Assembly (NCBI GenBank): GCA_946481135.1
Contig: CAMLMQ010000119.1
Location: 1 to 8,997, forward strand
From: an uncultured Microbacteriaceae bacterium
Lineage (GTDB): Bacteria; Actinomycetota; Actinomycetes; Actinomycetales; Microbacteriaceae
Reading direction: 5' to 3'
DNA: 8,997 bases
Shown: positions 1 through 6,713 of the stretch, piece after piece
How positions within the stretch are numbered: position 1 is the first letter of the stretch
Layout of the letters: each line of letters opens with the position of its first letter
The notes under the pieces: generated by a model
Database searches by the model: none
What the model saw: the letters and a program-made list of their open reading frames with translations, nothing else
What the model was told of the DNA's origin: nothing
Translations under genes and position numbers: made by a program

Positions 1-586
1 GGAGGAGGCGCTTCACGCCGTTCTCCTTCGCGGTCGCGAAGAACGCCTTCTGCGAGTCGACGTCGAGGTGGCCGCCGGTGAGCATGATGTCGGCCTCGGC
101 GACGAGCTGCGTGACGCGCACGGTCTCGGCGGAGACGTTGCCGGCGGCGTCGTAGATCGACTCCTCCCTCTCCTCGAGGTCGCCGCCCGCGGAGGGGAAG
201 CCGTCGTCGTGGCTGTGCGCCTCGATGTGACGGGCGGCCGACACGGTCGGACCCCACACCGCCTTGCCGCCCATCTGGATCGCGACGGCGACCGCGGAGG
301 GGTTCACGCCGCCGACCTCGGAGTTGAGGGCCACGCCGCCGTAGGCGGGGGTGGGGGCGTCTTTGAGCAGGTCGCGCATCGCGAGCAGGTCGAACACCGT
401 GTTGTGGTGGTGCGACTTGATGAGGATCGCGCGCAGGCCGATCGACGCGGCGTCGTACGACGCCTCGACGTGGTTGAGCTTCCGCGGGAACGGGCTCGGG
501 CCCGAGTGCGTGTGCAGGTCGACGGCGCCGTTGAGCACCTTGAGAAGTGCGGGCGAGGGCGTGGGACGGGTGTCGGGAGCGTCCAT
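1..586 (-). CDS. DUF6282-family metal-dependent hydrolase-like protein (partial, C-terminus off the window)
   Basis: Only the first 195 residues are visible; the frame stays open to base 1. The ATG at 584-586 (minus strand) has an excellent ribosome binding site, AAGGAGGT at 593-600, six bases upstream. After a Pro-rich start, residues 22-34 read VDLHTHSGPSPFP, an HxH metal-binding signature at the end of a first beta strand (H25, H27). Next come HVEA (39-42) and KSHHHNT (57-63), then an EVGGVNP segment and, near the window edge, LTGGHLD. I recognise this pattern as DUF6282, a family resembling the amidohydrolase/PHP metal-dependent hydrolases whose reaction is not established. Full-length members are, as I recall, about 300 residues, so roughly a third is missing. 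It is divergent from the IclR-transporter cluster and shares its control region, suggesting a role in metabolising the imported compound. The family call is fairly sure; the substrate is unknown. Confidence 0.8.
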   Translation of the reverse strand, partial: MDAPDTRPTPSPALLKVLNGAVDLHTHSGPSPFPRKLNHVEASYDAASIGLRAILIKSHHHNTVFDLLAMRDLLKDAPTPAYGGVALNSEVGGVNPSAVAVAIQMGGKAVWGPTVSAARHIEAHSHDDGFPSAGGDLEEREESIYDAAGNVSAETVRVTQLVAEADIMLTGGHLDVDSQKAFFATAKENGVKRLL

Positions 587-812
587 CCGACTACCTCCTT
601 GTGTTCGGATTCTGGATCGTGGCGTTCACCATATGACACACAATCCGGATTCGGCAAACCGCGATGCGAACCGGCGGGGAACGGATCTCGCGGAGAACAG
701 TCGAGTTGACGCGCGCCATCCGGAGTCGTATGTTCATATTCCGAAACAGCCGGTTGCGATCCGAACATCCGGCACGCCGCATCGACGGGTACAGAGACGA
801 CGAGGAGGTCGC
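587..812. promoter_or_regulatory. Divergent promoter/operator region between the DUF6282 gene and the first iclR gene
   Basis: This 226-bp gene-free stretch is less GC-rich than its surroundings. Plus-strand promoter candidate: TTGACG (706-711), 17-bp spacer, TATGTT (729-734), about 72 bases before the regulator's ATG. Minus-strand candidate: TTGCCG (657 down to 652), 18-bp spacer, TATGGT (633 down to 628). The perfect palindrome AATCCGGATT (642-651) lies inside the minus-strand spacer. Related repeats are ATTCCGAAACA (738-748), ATCCGAACA (759-767), the inverse copy TGTTCGGAT (602-610) and a weaker GATGCGAACC (663-672). The first two have CCGAA cores exactly 20 bp apart, just downstream of the plus-strand -10. 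This suits IclR binding that controls both directions and autoregulates the regulator. Promoters and operators are predictions by eye. Confidence 0.55.
642..651. promoter_or_regulatory. Perfect 10-bp palindrome, candidate operator
   Basis: AATCCGGATT is its own reverse complement and sits between the predicted -35 and -10 of the DUF6282 promoter. Its right half, extended to CGGATTC (646-652), is repeated directly at 606-612, 40 bp away. A bound dimer here would block the leftward promoter. The regulator that binds it is inferred to be one of the two neighbouring IclR proteins. Confidence 0.4.
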
Positions 813-1580
813 ATGGATTCCGACGCCGCACGCGACGCCCTCGTCTCGGCCCTCCCCGAGGCCGAGAAGGGCTCGATCCAGTCGATCGACCGCGCCGCCG
901 CCGTGCTCGCGCTGCTCGACCAGGACACGCGCACCCTGTCGCCCGCGCTCGTCGCCGAACGTCTCGGACTCAACCGCACGACCGCCCACCGCTACCTGCA
1001 GTCGCTGCAGAGCTCGGGCTTCCTCGACGCCGGATACGGCCTCGGCCCGATCTTCGACCAGCTCGCCGCCCTCATCTCGGGGCGGCAGCAGATCCTGAGC
1101 ATCGCGCCGGGCATCATGCGCCACCTCTCCGACACCACCGGATCGACGTGCGTGCTCAGCGTGCTCGGCCGCGCCGGCGCCGTCGTGACGCTCGTCGAGG
1201 AGGCGAGCCGCGGCACGATCATCCTCACGGTCAAGGTCGGCACGAACCTCGAGGTGCGCGCCGCCCAGTCGCGCGTGCTGCTCGCCTTCCAGTCCGACCC
1301 CGCCGTCGTCGCCCGCGCGCACGCCGCGCTGCCGCCCGCCGAGGCGCAGGCCGAGACCGCCGAGCTCGCCCGCGTCCGTCGCGAGCGGGTCGCGTGGGGT
1401 GAGCTCGGTCGCATCGGCCTCTCGTCGGTCGCCGCCCCCGTGTTCGGCGCCCACGACATCCAGGCCGCCATCGCGCTCATCGGAACGAGCGCCGTGCTCT
1501 CCCCCGAGGAGCCCGGTGCCGAGAAGGTGCGCGAGCTCCGCGAATCCGCCGACCGGCTGAGCACCCTGCTCGCCCCCTAG
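813..1580 (+). CDS. IclR-family transcriptional regulator (first copy)
   Basis: A 255-residue DNA-binding regulator of normal IclR length. The ATG at 813 is chosen because GAGGAGG (802-808) lies just upstream; the open frame extends further 5' but has no support there. Residues 22-72 form the N-terminal winged helix-turn-helix, beginning IQSIDRAAAVLALL, with the recognition helix around LNRTTAHRYLQSL (53-65). The wing is short compared with typical IclR proteins. Residues about 95-250 are the IclR effector-binding domain, including GAVVTLVEEA (122-131) and RAAQSRVLLAF (149-159). It is divergent from the DUF6282 gene and 24 bp upstream of the permease genes, so it is probably first in the transporter operon and autoregulated. 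It is about 65% identical, by hand alignment, to the IclR gene at the cluster's far end. The family is certain; ligand and sign of regulation are unknown. Confidence 0.93.
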   Translation: MDSDAARDALVSALPEAEKGSIQSIDRAAAVLALLDQDTRTLSPALVAERLGLNRTTAHRYLQSLQSSGFLDAGYGLGPIFDQLAALISGRQQILSIAPGIMRHLSDTTGSTCVLSVLGRAGAVVTLVEEASRGTIILTVKVGTNLEVRAAQSRVLLAFQSDPAVVARAHAALPPAEAQAETAELARVRRERVAWGELGRIGLSSVAAPVFGAHDIQAAIALIGTSAVLSPEEPGAEKVRELRESADRLSTLLAP

Positions 1581-1604
1581 ACCGTCCCCGACCCGAGGAA
1601 CCCC

Positions 1605-2468
1605 ATGACGACGACGCCGACGAGACGGCCCCGCCCCGCGTGGCTGCTGCTCGTGCCCGCGCTCGCGCTGCTGGCCGGCATCCTGCTGGTGCCGCTCGCG
1701 CAGAGCTTCCTGCGCAGCATCTCGACCCCCACGTGGACGCTCGACAACTACGTGCGCCTCTTCACCGACGGCGTCACGCTCACGGTGCTCGGCCGCACCG
1801 CGACGACCGCGCTCATCGTGACGGTCGTCGCGTTCCTGCTCGGCTACCCCTACGCCTACTTCATGACGCGCGTGAGCGACCGCACCCGGGCGATCCTGCT
1901 CGTCGTCGTGCTCATCCCGTTCTGGACCTCGGTGATGGCCCGCAACTTCGCGTGGCTCACGATCCTGCAGCGGGGCGGCCCCGTGCACACCGTGCTCACC
2001 TGGATCGGCCTCGGCGACGTGCAACTCGTGGGCTCGCAGATCGGCGTGACGATCGCGATGAGCCAGGTGCTGCTGCCGTTCATGGTGCTGCCGCTGTTCA
2101 GCGCGCTGTCGGGCATCGACCGCAAGCTGCTGCTCGCCGCACGGGGGCTCGGCTCGTCGCCGCTCGTCGCCTTCTGGAAGATCTACTGGCCGCTCTCGCG
2201 CGGCGGCGTCGTCGCCGGTCTCATCCTCGTGTTCACGCTGAGCCTCGGCTTCTACGTCACTCCGGCGCTGCTCGGCTCGCCGCAGCAGTCGCTCATCGCC
2301 CAGCTGCTCGCGCAGCGCACGACGCAGCTGCTCGACTTCGCGGGCGCCGGAGCGCTCGGGATGCTCGTGCTCGTCGTCACCCTCGTGCTCGTCGCGTGGG
2401 CCAACCGCATCGGCGGCACGATCTCCGCGATCGGGGTCGTCGCCACCTCCGGATCGAAGGGCCGCTGA
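1605..2468 (+). CDS. ABC transporter permease, polyamine-type (PotB-like)
   Basis: A 287-residue inner-membrane permease of the binding-protein-dependent (MetI-like) fold. The start follows GAGGAA (1595-1600). About six membrane segments are visible: residues 13-32, 66-88, 96-112, 143-168, 200-222 and 247-266. The cytoplasmic coupling (EAA) loop lies at about 177-198, LLAARGLGSSPLVAFWKIYW, where it should contact the ATPase. The order short N-tail, TM1, periplasmic loop with a DNYVRLF-type segment, then the core fold matches PotB-type permeases of the polyamine/opine/phosphonate transporter class. Its stop overlaps the next permease's start by one base, so the two are translationally coupled and probably pair as a heterodimer. 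The exact substrate cannot be read from the permease. Confidence 0.9.
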   Translation: MTTTPTRRPRPAWLLLVPALALLAGILLVPLAQSFLRSISTPTWTLDNYVRLFTDGVTLTVLGRTATTALIVTVVAFLLGYPYAYFMTRVSDRTRAILLVVVLIPFWTSVMARNFAWLTILQRGGPVHTVLTWIGLGDVQLVGSQIGVTIAMSQVLLPFMVLPLFSALSGIDRKLLLAARGLGSSPLVAFWKIYWPLSRGGVVAGLILVFTLSLGFYVTPALLGSPQQSLIAQLLAQRTTQLLDFAGAGALGMLVLVVTLVLVAWANRIGGTISAIGVVATSGSKGR

Positions 2469-3334
2469 TGTCGACATCGATCCGCGACACCGCGTCGACC
2501 GAGACCGCGTACGTGACCGCCGGACGGCGCGGTCGCCGCCGCCGCGACCGCAGCGTCGACCCGATCCCGTGGTGGCAGTGGGTCGTGGGCATCGCGGTCG
2601 CCCTCTACTTCATCCTGCCGACGGTCTTCGTCATCCCGATGAGCTTCGGCACCGCGTCCAGCTTCCAGTTCCCGCCGAAGGAGTGGTCGCTCGACCTCTA
2701 CGTGAACTTCTTCACCAACCCCAAGTGGATCGGGTCGCTCGGCAACTCGCTGCTGGTCGCGGTGCTCGCGTCGCTCCTCGCCACGACGGTCGGCACGGCG
2801 GCCGCCCTCGGGCTGCACCAGCTCACCGGCCGCCTGTCGCGGTTCGTGCGCACCATCCTCATGGTGTCGATGGTCACCCCCGCGATCGTCGTCGCGGTGG
2901 CCGTCTACATCTCGTTCCTGCAGTGGCAGCTCGTCGGCTCGATCGTCGGCTACGTGCTCGCCCACGCCGCGATCGGGGTGCCGTTCGTGCTCGTCTCGGT
3001 CACGAGCGCGCTCGGCGGCTTCGACCCGCAGCTCCTGCGCGCCTCCGCGTCGCTCGGCGCCTCGCCGCTGCGCACCTTCCTGCGTGTCACGCTCCCGCTC
3101 ATCAGCCGCGGCGTGCTCACCGGGGCGGTGTTCGCGTTCGTGACGAGCCTCGACGAGGTCGTCATCGCACTGTTCCTGCGCTCGCCCTTCTTCCAGACCC
3201 TGCCCGTGCAGATGTACAACGCCGTGACCGTCGAGGTCGACCCGACCATCGCGGCCGCGTCGAGCCTCGTCGTCGTCACCGTGACGTTGCTGCTGCTCAT
3301 CCCCCTGCTCGTCCGACGCACGAAGCGCCGATAG
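2468..3334 (+). CDS. ABC transporter permease, polyamine-type (PotC-like)
   Basis: A 288-residue second permease whose ATG shares one base with the preceding TGA. A weak GAAGGG lies just upstream, so translation probably depends on coupling. The N-terminus carries a strongly basic cytoplasmic stretch (GRRGRRRRDR, residues 19-28) before TM1 at about 36-58. Further membrane segments are at about 91-115, 128-150, 155-180, 212-236 and 262-282. The EAA-type coupling loop is at about 189-210 (LLRASASLGASPLRTFLRVT). The segment VTSLDEVVIALFL (225-237) is typical of PotC-like permeases. With its partner it forms the membrane channel. Eight bases separate its stop from the ATPase start. Family assignment is firm; substrate is unknown. 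Confidence 0.9.
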   Translation: MSTSIRDTASTETAYVTAGRRGRRRRDRSVDPIPWWQWVVGIAVALYFILPTVFVIPMSFGTASSFQFPPKEWSLDLYVNFFTNPKWIGSLGNSLLVAVLASLLATTVGTAAALGLHQLTGRLSRFVRTILMVSMVTPAIVVAVAVYISFLQWQLVGSIVGYVLAHAAIGVPFVLVSVTSALGGFDPQLLRASASLGASPLRTFLRVTLPLISRGVLTGAVFAFVTSLDEVVIALFLRSPFFQTLPVQMYNAVTVEVDPTIAAASSLVVVTVTLLLLIPLLVRRTKRR

Positions 3335-3342
3335 GAGATCCC

Positions 3343-4473
3343 ATGCCCACGCAGACCCAGGCTGCCGCCCCCGGCACGACGACCGCCCAGCGCGGCACGC
3401 AGATCGAGCTGCGCCACGTCACGAAGGACTACGGACTCGCCGTGCCCGCCGTCGACGACATCTCGCTCACGATCGAGCCCGGCGAGTTCATGACCCTCCT
3501 CGGACCGTCGGGCTCGGGCAAGACGACGACGCTCAACCTCATCGCGGGGTTCGAGACCCTGAGTGCCGGCACGATCTCGCTCAACGGCGCCGACGTCGGC
3601 AAGCTGCCGCCGCACAGGCGCGACCTCGGGATGCTGTTCCAGAACTACGCGCTGTTCCCGCACATGACGGTGACGCAGAACGTGGCGTATCCGCTGCGCG
3701 AGCGGCGGATGCCGAGCGAGGTCATCCGCGAGAAGGTGCAGGCGGTGCTCGAGCTCGTGCAGCTGACGGGACGCGACGACAACTACCCGAGACAGCTCTC
3801 CGGCGGCCAGCAGCAGCGCGTCGCGCTCGCGCGGGCGATCGTCTTCGACCCGAAGGCCCTGCTGCTCGACGAGCCTCTCGGCGCGCTTGACCGCAACCTG
3901 CGCAGCGCGCTGCAAGCCGAGATCCGCCGCATCCACCGCGAAGTGGGGTCGACGTTCGTGTTCGTCACGCACGACCAGGAGGAGGCGATGAACCTCTCCG
4001 ACCGCATCGCCCTGTTCAACACCGGACGCATCGAGCAGGTCGGCAGCCCCGAGCAGCTCTACCGCGAGCCCGAGACCCTCTTCACGGCGCGGTTCCTCGG
4101 CGACTCCAACGTGTTCGAGCTCGGCGCCGGAGTCACCGGGTCCACCACCGGCTGGGACGGCGCGACCTGGTCGGTCGACCCCGACACCGTCGCGACCCAT
4201 CCCGGGGTGCTCACGGCCGCCGCCGTCGTCGTGCGCCCCGAGGACCTCGGCATCGCCCGCACGGCGGCGAAGGCCCCCGCGGGCTCCAACACCGTGCCGG
4301 CGGTCGTGACGGATGTCGAGTACATGGGCTCCTACCGCACCGCGATGCTCGCCCTCGGCTCCGCGGGCGTGAAGGGCCGGGCGCGTCTCGACGCCTTCGA
4401 CTCCACCCTGAACATCGGCGACGAGGTCGTGGCGCACTGGCGCCCCGAGCGTCAACGCATCGTCGCCGCCTAG
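3343..4473 (+). CDS. ABC transporter ATP-binding protein (PotA-like)
   Basis: A 376-residue ATPase that powers import through the two permeases. All nucleotide-binding motifs are intact: Walker A GPSGSGKTT (54-62), Q-loop Q100 in MLFQNYALFPH, signature LSGGQQQR (152-159), Walker B ALLLDEPLGALD (172-183, catalytic E177) and switch histidine H210 in VTHDQEEAM. The C-terminal part, about 255-376, is the regulatory OB-fold (TOBE) extension seen in PotA/MalK-type ATPases, including VVVRPEDLGIA and a final HWRPERQRIV. Its ribosome binding site AGGAG (3333-3337) overlaps the upstream permease stop codon, so the genes are tightly coupled. A 19-residue flexible, Ala/Thr/Gln-rich tail precedes the fold. 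It is assigned to the polyamine-type class by its neighbours and C-terminal extension. Confidence 0.92.
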   Translation: MPTQTQAAAPGTTTAQRGTQIELRHVTKDYGLAVPAVDDISLTIEPGEFMTLLGPSGSGKTTTLNLIAGFETLSAGTISLNGADVGKLPPHRRDLGMLFQNYALFPHMTVTQNVAYPLRERRMPSEVIREKVQAVLELVQLTGRDDNYPRQLSGGQQQRVALARAIVFDPKALLLDEPLGALDRNLRSALQAEIRRIHREVGSTFVFVTHDQEEAMNLSDRIALFNTGRIEQVGSPEQLYREPETLFTARFLGDSNVFELGAGVTGSTTGWDGATWSVDPDTVATHPGVLTAAAVVVRPEDLGIARTAAKAPAGSNTVPAVVTDVEYMGSYRTAMLALGSAGVKGRARLDAFDSTLNIGDEVVAHWRPERQRIVAA

Positions 4474-4475
4474 AC

Positions 4476-4501
4476 GATCGCGGGTCACCCGGCCCGCGAT
4501 C
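4476..4501. terminator. Strong GC hairpin between ATPase and binding-protein genes (attenuator or RNA stabiliser)
   Basis: The arms GATCGCGGGTC (4476-4486) and GGCCCGCGATC (4491-4501) pair over 11 positions with one T-G wobble around the 4-base loop ACCC. The hairpin begins three bases after the ATPase stop codon. No T-tract follows, so classical intrinsic termination is doubtful. A partial terminator or a block to exonucleases that sets different permease and binding-protein mRNA levels are both plausible. No convincing promoter is visible between it and the next gene. Confidence 0.55.
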
Positions 4502-4562
4502 CCGGCGGCTGGGACTCCGTCGGACTCCACGAGAAGAAGTGCACCACCGCAATCCATGACAT

Positions 4563-4569
4563 GGAGGAA
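4563..4569 (+). promoter_or_regulatory. Ribosome binding site deciding the binding-protein start
   Basis: GGAGGAA lies nine bases before the ATG at 4579. Two in-frame ATGs further upstream, at 4561 and 4570, overlap or abut this element and cannot use it, so 4579 is the better start. That start also gives the cleanest lipoprotein signal peptide (MSRSRNT followed by a hydrophobic core). Confidence 0.7.
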
Positions 4570-4578
4570 ATGACAACG

Positions 4579-5646
4579 ATGTCCCGATCCAGGAACACCC
4601 TCGCCGGCGCGAGCCTGCTCGCCGCCACCGTCCTGCTCGCCGGCTGTGCCGGCGAGTCCGCCCCGGCCGACCCCGGCAACGGGGACGCTCCCGTCACCCT
4701 GACCTTCGTCGCCTACGGCGGCGTCGGCCAGGAGGCGATGATCAAGGCCTGGCAGAAGCCCTACACGGCCGAGCACCCGAACGTCGACTTCATCAACACC
4801 GCGCCGCCGGACGTCGCGCAGGTGAAGGCTCAGGTCGAGAGCAACGCCGTGCTGTGGGACATCATCGCGACGGCTCCCGCGGCGGCCGAGCAGAACTGCG
4901 GCACCCTGTTCGAGCCGCTCGACTTCTCGGACGTGAACGCCGACGACCTCGTCGAGTTCTCGATCGGCGAGTGCTACATCGGCAACTTCATCAACGCCTC
5001 GCCGCTCGCCTACCGCACCGACGCGTTCCCGAACGGCGGACCGGAGACGATCGAGGACTTCTTCGATGTCGACAAGTTCCCCGGTCAGCGCGGCGTCCTC
5101 ACCAACCTGCAGAACGGCATCCTCGAGTACGGGCTCCTCGGCGACGGCGTCGCCGCGGACGACCTCTACCCCCTCGATGTCGACCGCTCGCTCGCGAAGT
5201 GGGACGAGATCCGCGACGTGACGACGTTCTCGCCGAACGTCGGCGCGCTGCAGCAGGCGGTCGCGGCGGAGCAGGTCGACATGTTCTTCCTCGCCGACTC
5301 GCGCCTCGTGCCGCTCATGAACGACGGTCAGGACCTCACGATCGTCTGGGATGTCACGGTGGCCTCGGTCAACGCGTTCGCGGTGCCGAAGGGCTCGGCG
5401 AAGAAGGACGCCGCCGAAGCGTTCCTCGCGACCGTCGTCAACCCGACGGCGCAGGCGGAGATCGCGGCGGCCCTCGGCGTGCAGCCGGTCAACACGACGG
5501 CGCAGCCGGAGCTCGGGGAGAACGCGAAGAAGCTCGCGATCTTCACGGACGTCAACACGGGTGAGACCGTCATCCAGGACGTCCCGTGGTACGCGAAGAA
5601 CTTCAACGAGATCACGACCCAGCTCACCAACTGGCTCGCCGGCTGA
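4579..5646 (+). CDS. Extracellular solute-binding lipoprotein (PotD-like) of the ABC importer
   Basis: A 355-residue binding protein expected to be anchored outside the membrane. Residues 1-22 are a lipoprotein signal peptide: basic MSRSRN, a hydrophobic core, then lipobox LAGC with the lipidated cysteine at C23. A Gly/Pro/Asp-rich linker runs to about residue 38. The mature fold matches the polyamine-type binding proteins (SBP_bac_8 class): FVAYGGVGQEAMIKAW (43-58), WDIIATAP (93-100), FEPLDFSDV (111-119), FFDVDKFPGQRGV (161-173) and GLLGDGVAADDLYPLDVDRS (185-204). C107 and C132 could form a disulfide. It captures the substrate for the permeases encoded upstream. The 105-bp gap and hairpin before it suggest its expression is set separately. 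It is followed 19 bp later by the cyclase-family gene. The ligand cannot be named from sequence. Confidence 0.9.
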   Translation: MSRSRNTLAGASLLAATVLLAGCAGESAPADPGNGDAPVTLTFVAYGGVGQEAMIKAWQKPYTAEHPNVDFINTAPPDVAQVKAQVESNAVLWDIIATAPAAAEQNCGTLFEPLDFSDVNADDLVEFSIGECYIGNFINASPLAYRTDAFPNGGPETIEDFFDVDKFPGQRGVLTNLQNGILEYGLLGDGVAADDLYPLDVDRSLAKWDEIRDVTTFSPNVGALQQAVAAEQVDMFFLADSRLVPLMNDGQDLTIVWDVTVASVNAFAVPKGSAKKDAAEAFLATVVNPTAQAEIAAALGVQPVNTTAQPELGENAKKLAIFTDVNTGETVIQDVPWYAKNFNEITTQLTNWLAG

Positions 5647-5665
5647 TCCCGACCGAGCGCACGAG

Positions 5666-6679
5666 ATGAACACCCGACCCCCCGCCGCCGGAACCCCGCC
5701 GACCGGCGGGGGGTCGCATCCGTCCTACGACGATCTGCCCGACGGCGCGAGCTGGCAGCACTTCGGCGCCGGCGACGAGCTCGGCACCGTCAACTTCCTC
5801 ACCCCCGAGCGGGTCGCCGCCGCCGCCCGGCTGGTGCGCACCGGCAAGCGGTTCGGCCTCGACTACGCGGTGGATGCCTTCGAGCCCTACCCCACCGGAA
5901 CCCGTCGGCCGATCGCCCACAACGTGTTCGCGAACAACGAGTTCCACCGCGACGACTGGGTCGACTCCTTCTACCTGCAGTCGTCGTCGCAGCTCGACGC
6001 GCTACGCCACATCGGGCATCCCGGGCACGGGTTCTACGGCGGGCTCTCCCCCGCCGACAACGGGCCCGACTCGACGGCTCTCGGCATCCACTCCTACGCC
6101 CGCGCAGGCATCGCGGGCCGCGGGGTGCTGCTCGACCTGCCGCGGTACTTCGTCGACGCCGGGCTGCCCTACGACACCGAGAGCACCATCCCGATCGACG
6201 GCCCGATGCTCGACCGCATCGCCGAGGCGCAGGGCGTCACCTTCTCGGGTGGCGAGCTGCTGCTGCTGCGCACGGGCTGGGCGGAGCGCTACCTCGCGAA
6301 GACTCCCGCCGAACGCGCCGCGACGCCGTGGCGGCTCTCGCCCGGACTCGCGCAGAAGACGAACGTGCTGCGCTGGCTGTGGGACCACGAGATCGCGCTC
6401 GTCGCCGCCGACAACCTCGCCGTCGAGGCCGACCCCGTGATCGACAGCGACTTCCGCACGCCCGGCGAGGCGCCGCCCGCCCGTGGCGTCGACCACTCGG
6501 GGATGCTCCACCGTCCGCTCATCGCCCTGCTCGGGATGGCGATGGGCGAGCTGTGGCGTCTCGACGAGCTCGCCGCCGACTGCGCCGCCGACGGCGTGCG
6601 GGAGTTCTTCCTCACCGTGAAGCCGCTCAACCTTCCCGGCGGCGTCGGGTCGCCGCCGAACGCGATCGCGCTCAAGTAG
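5666..6679 (+). CDS. Cyclase-family (PF04199) metal-dependent hydrolase, long subtype
   Basis: A 337-residue probable cytoplasmic enzyme. The family includes kynurenine formamidase and isatin hydrolase, which cleave amide or ring bonds. The first 28 residues are a Pro/Gly-rich tail, then comes a hallmark opening around W30 with DELGTVNFLTPE (37-48). The family's metal motif HxxxHxDxxxH appears here as QSSSQLDALRH (105-115): D111 and H115 remain, but both leading histidines are glutamine. The C-terminus is strongly family-like: DHSGMLHRPLIALLGMAMGE, then ADCAADGVREFFL and PLNLPGGVGSPPNAIAL. ATG 5666 is the only plausible start; its ribosome binding site is weak (GAG-type), suggesting coupling to the binding-protein gene 19 bp upstream. 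The context implies that it acts on the imported solute. It resembles the longer subtype of about 320-340 residues more than kynurenine formamidase (about 210 residues), so kynB is not assigned. Confidence 0.85.
   Translation: MNTRPPAAGTPPTGGGSHPSYDDLPDGASWQHFGAGDELGTVNFLTPERVAAAARLVRTGKRFGLDYAVDAFEPYPTGTRRPIAHNVFANNEFHRDDWVDSFYLQSSSQLDALRHIGHPGHGFYGGLSPADNGPDSTALGIHSYARAGIAGRGVLLDLPRYFVDAGLPYDTESTIPIDGPMLDRIAEAQGVTFSGGELLLLRTGWAERYLAKTPAERAATPWRLSPGLAQKTNVLRWLWDHEIALVAADNLAVEADPVIDSDFRTPGEAPPARGVDHSGMLHRPLIALLGMAMGELWRLDELAADCAADGVREFFLTVKPLNLPGGVGSPPNAIALK
5694..5711. other. Perfect GC hairpin in the first codons of the cyclase-family gene
   Basis: CCCCGCC (5694-5700) and GGCGGGG (5705-5711) pair fully around the loop GACC. 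It covers codons 10-16 of the cyclase-family gene, within the non-conserved Pro/Gly-rich tail, 47 bases after the binding-protein stop. It could slow translation of the enzyme or protect the binding-protein mRNA end. Chance formation in GC-rich Pro/Gly codons is a fair alternative. Confidence 0.35.
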
Positions 6680-6713
6680 GCGCGGGCGTGCCCGAGTTGG
6701 TTTACTTCAGAGG

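Noticed and set aside
630..635. CATATG palindrome in the control region as an operator
   Set aside because: It is only six bases, the flanks do not extend the symmetry, and it is better explained as part of the minus-strand -10 area.
351..812. An upstream extension of the first IclR protein giving 409 residues
   Set aside because: The extra 154 residues overlap the divergent gene and promoters, look non-protein-like, and the ATG at 813 has a good GAGGAGG site and gives the normal family length.
591..2477. A 628-codon open frame on the minus strand opposite the first iclR and first permease genes
   Set aside because: It has the same low-complexity antisense composition, with no domain; the plus strand carries a clear IclR protein and permease with good starts.
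4561..4578. An earlier start for the binding protein at 4561 or 4570
   Set aside because: The GGAGGAA element overlaps or abuts those codons, and they would add acidic residues before the basic signal-peptide start.
1605..5646. Naming the transporter potABCD and calling it a spermidine/putrescine importer
   Set aside because: Only class-level similarity is visible; no polyamine metabolic gene is nearby, and this class transports several unrelated solutes.
2950..5673. A 907-codon open frame on the minus strand opposite the ATPase and binding-protein genes
   Set aside because: Its product is an Arg/Asp/Glu/Val/His-rich low-complexity sequence typical of the antisense of high-GC codons, it has no recognisable domain, and the opposite strand encodes intact, motif-complete ABC proteins.
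5666..6679. Calling the cyclase-family gene kynB (kynurenine formamidase)
   Set aside because: It is about 130 residues longer than typical KynB, lacks both leading motif histidines, and no other kynurenine-pathway gene is present.
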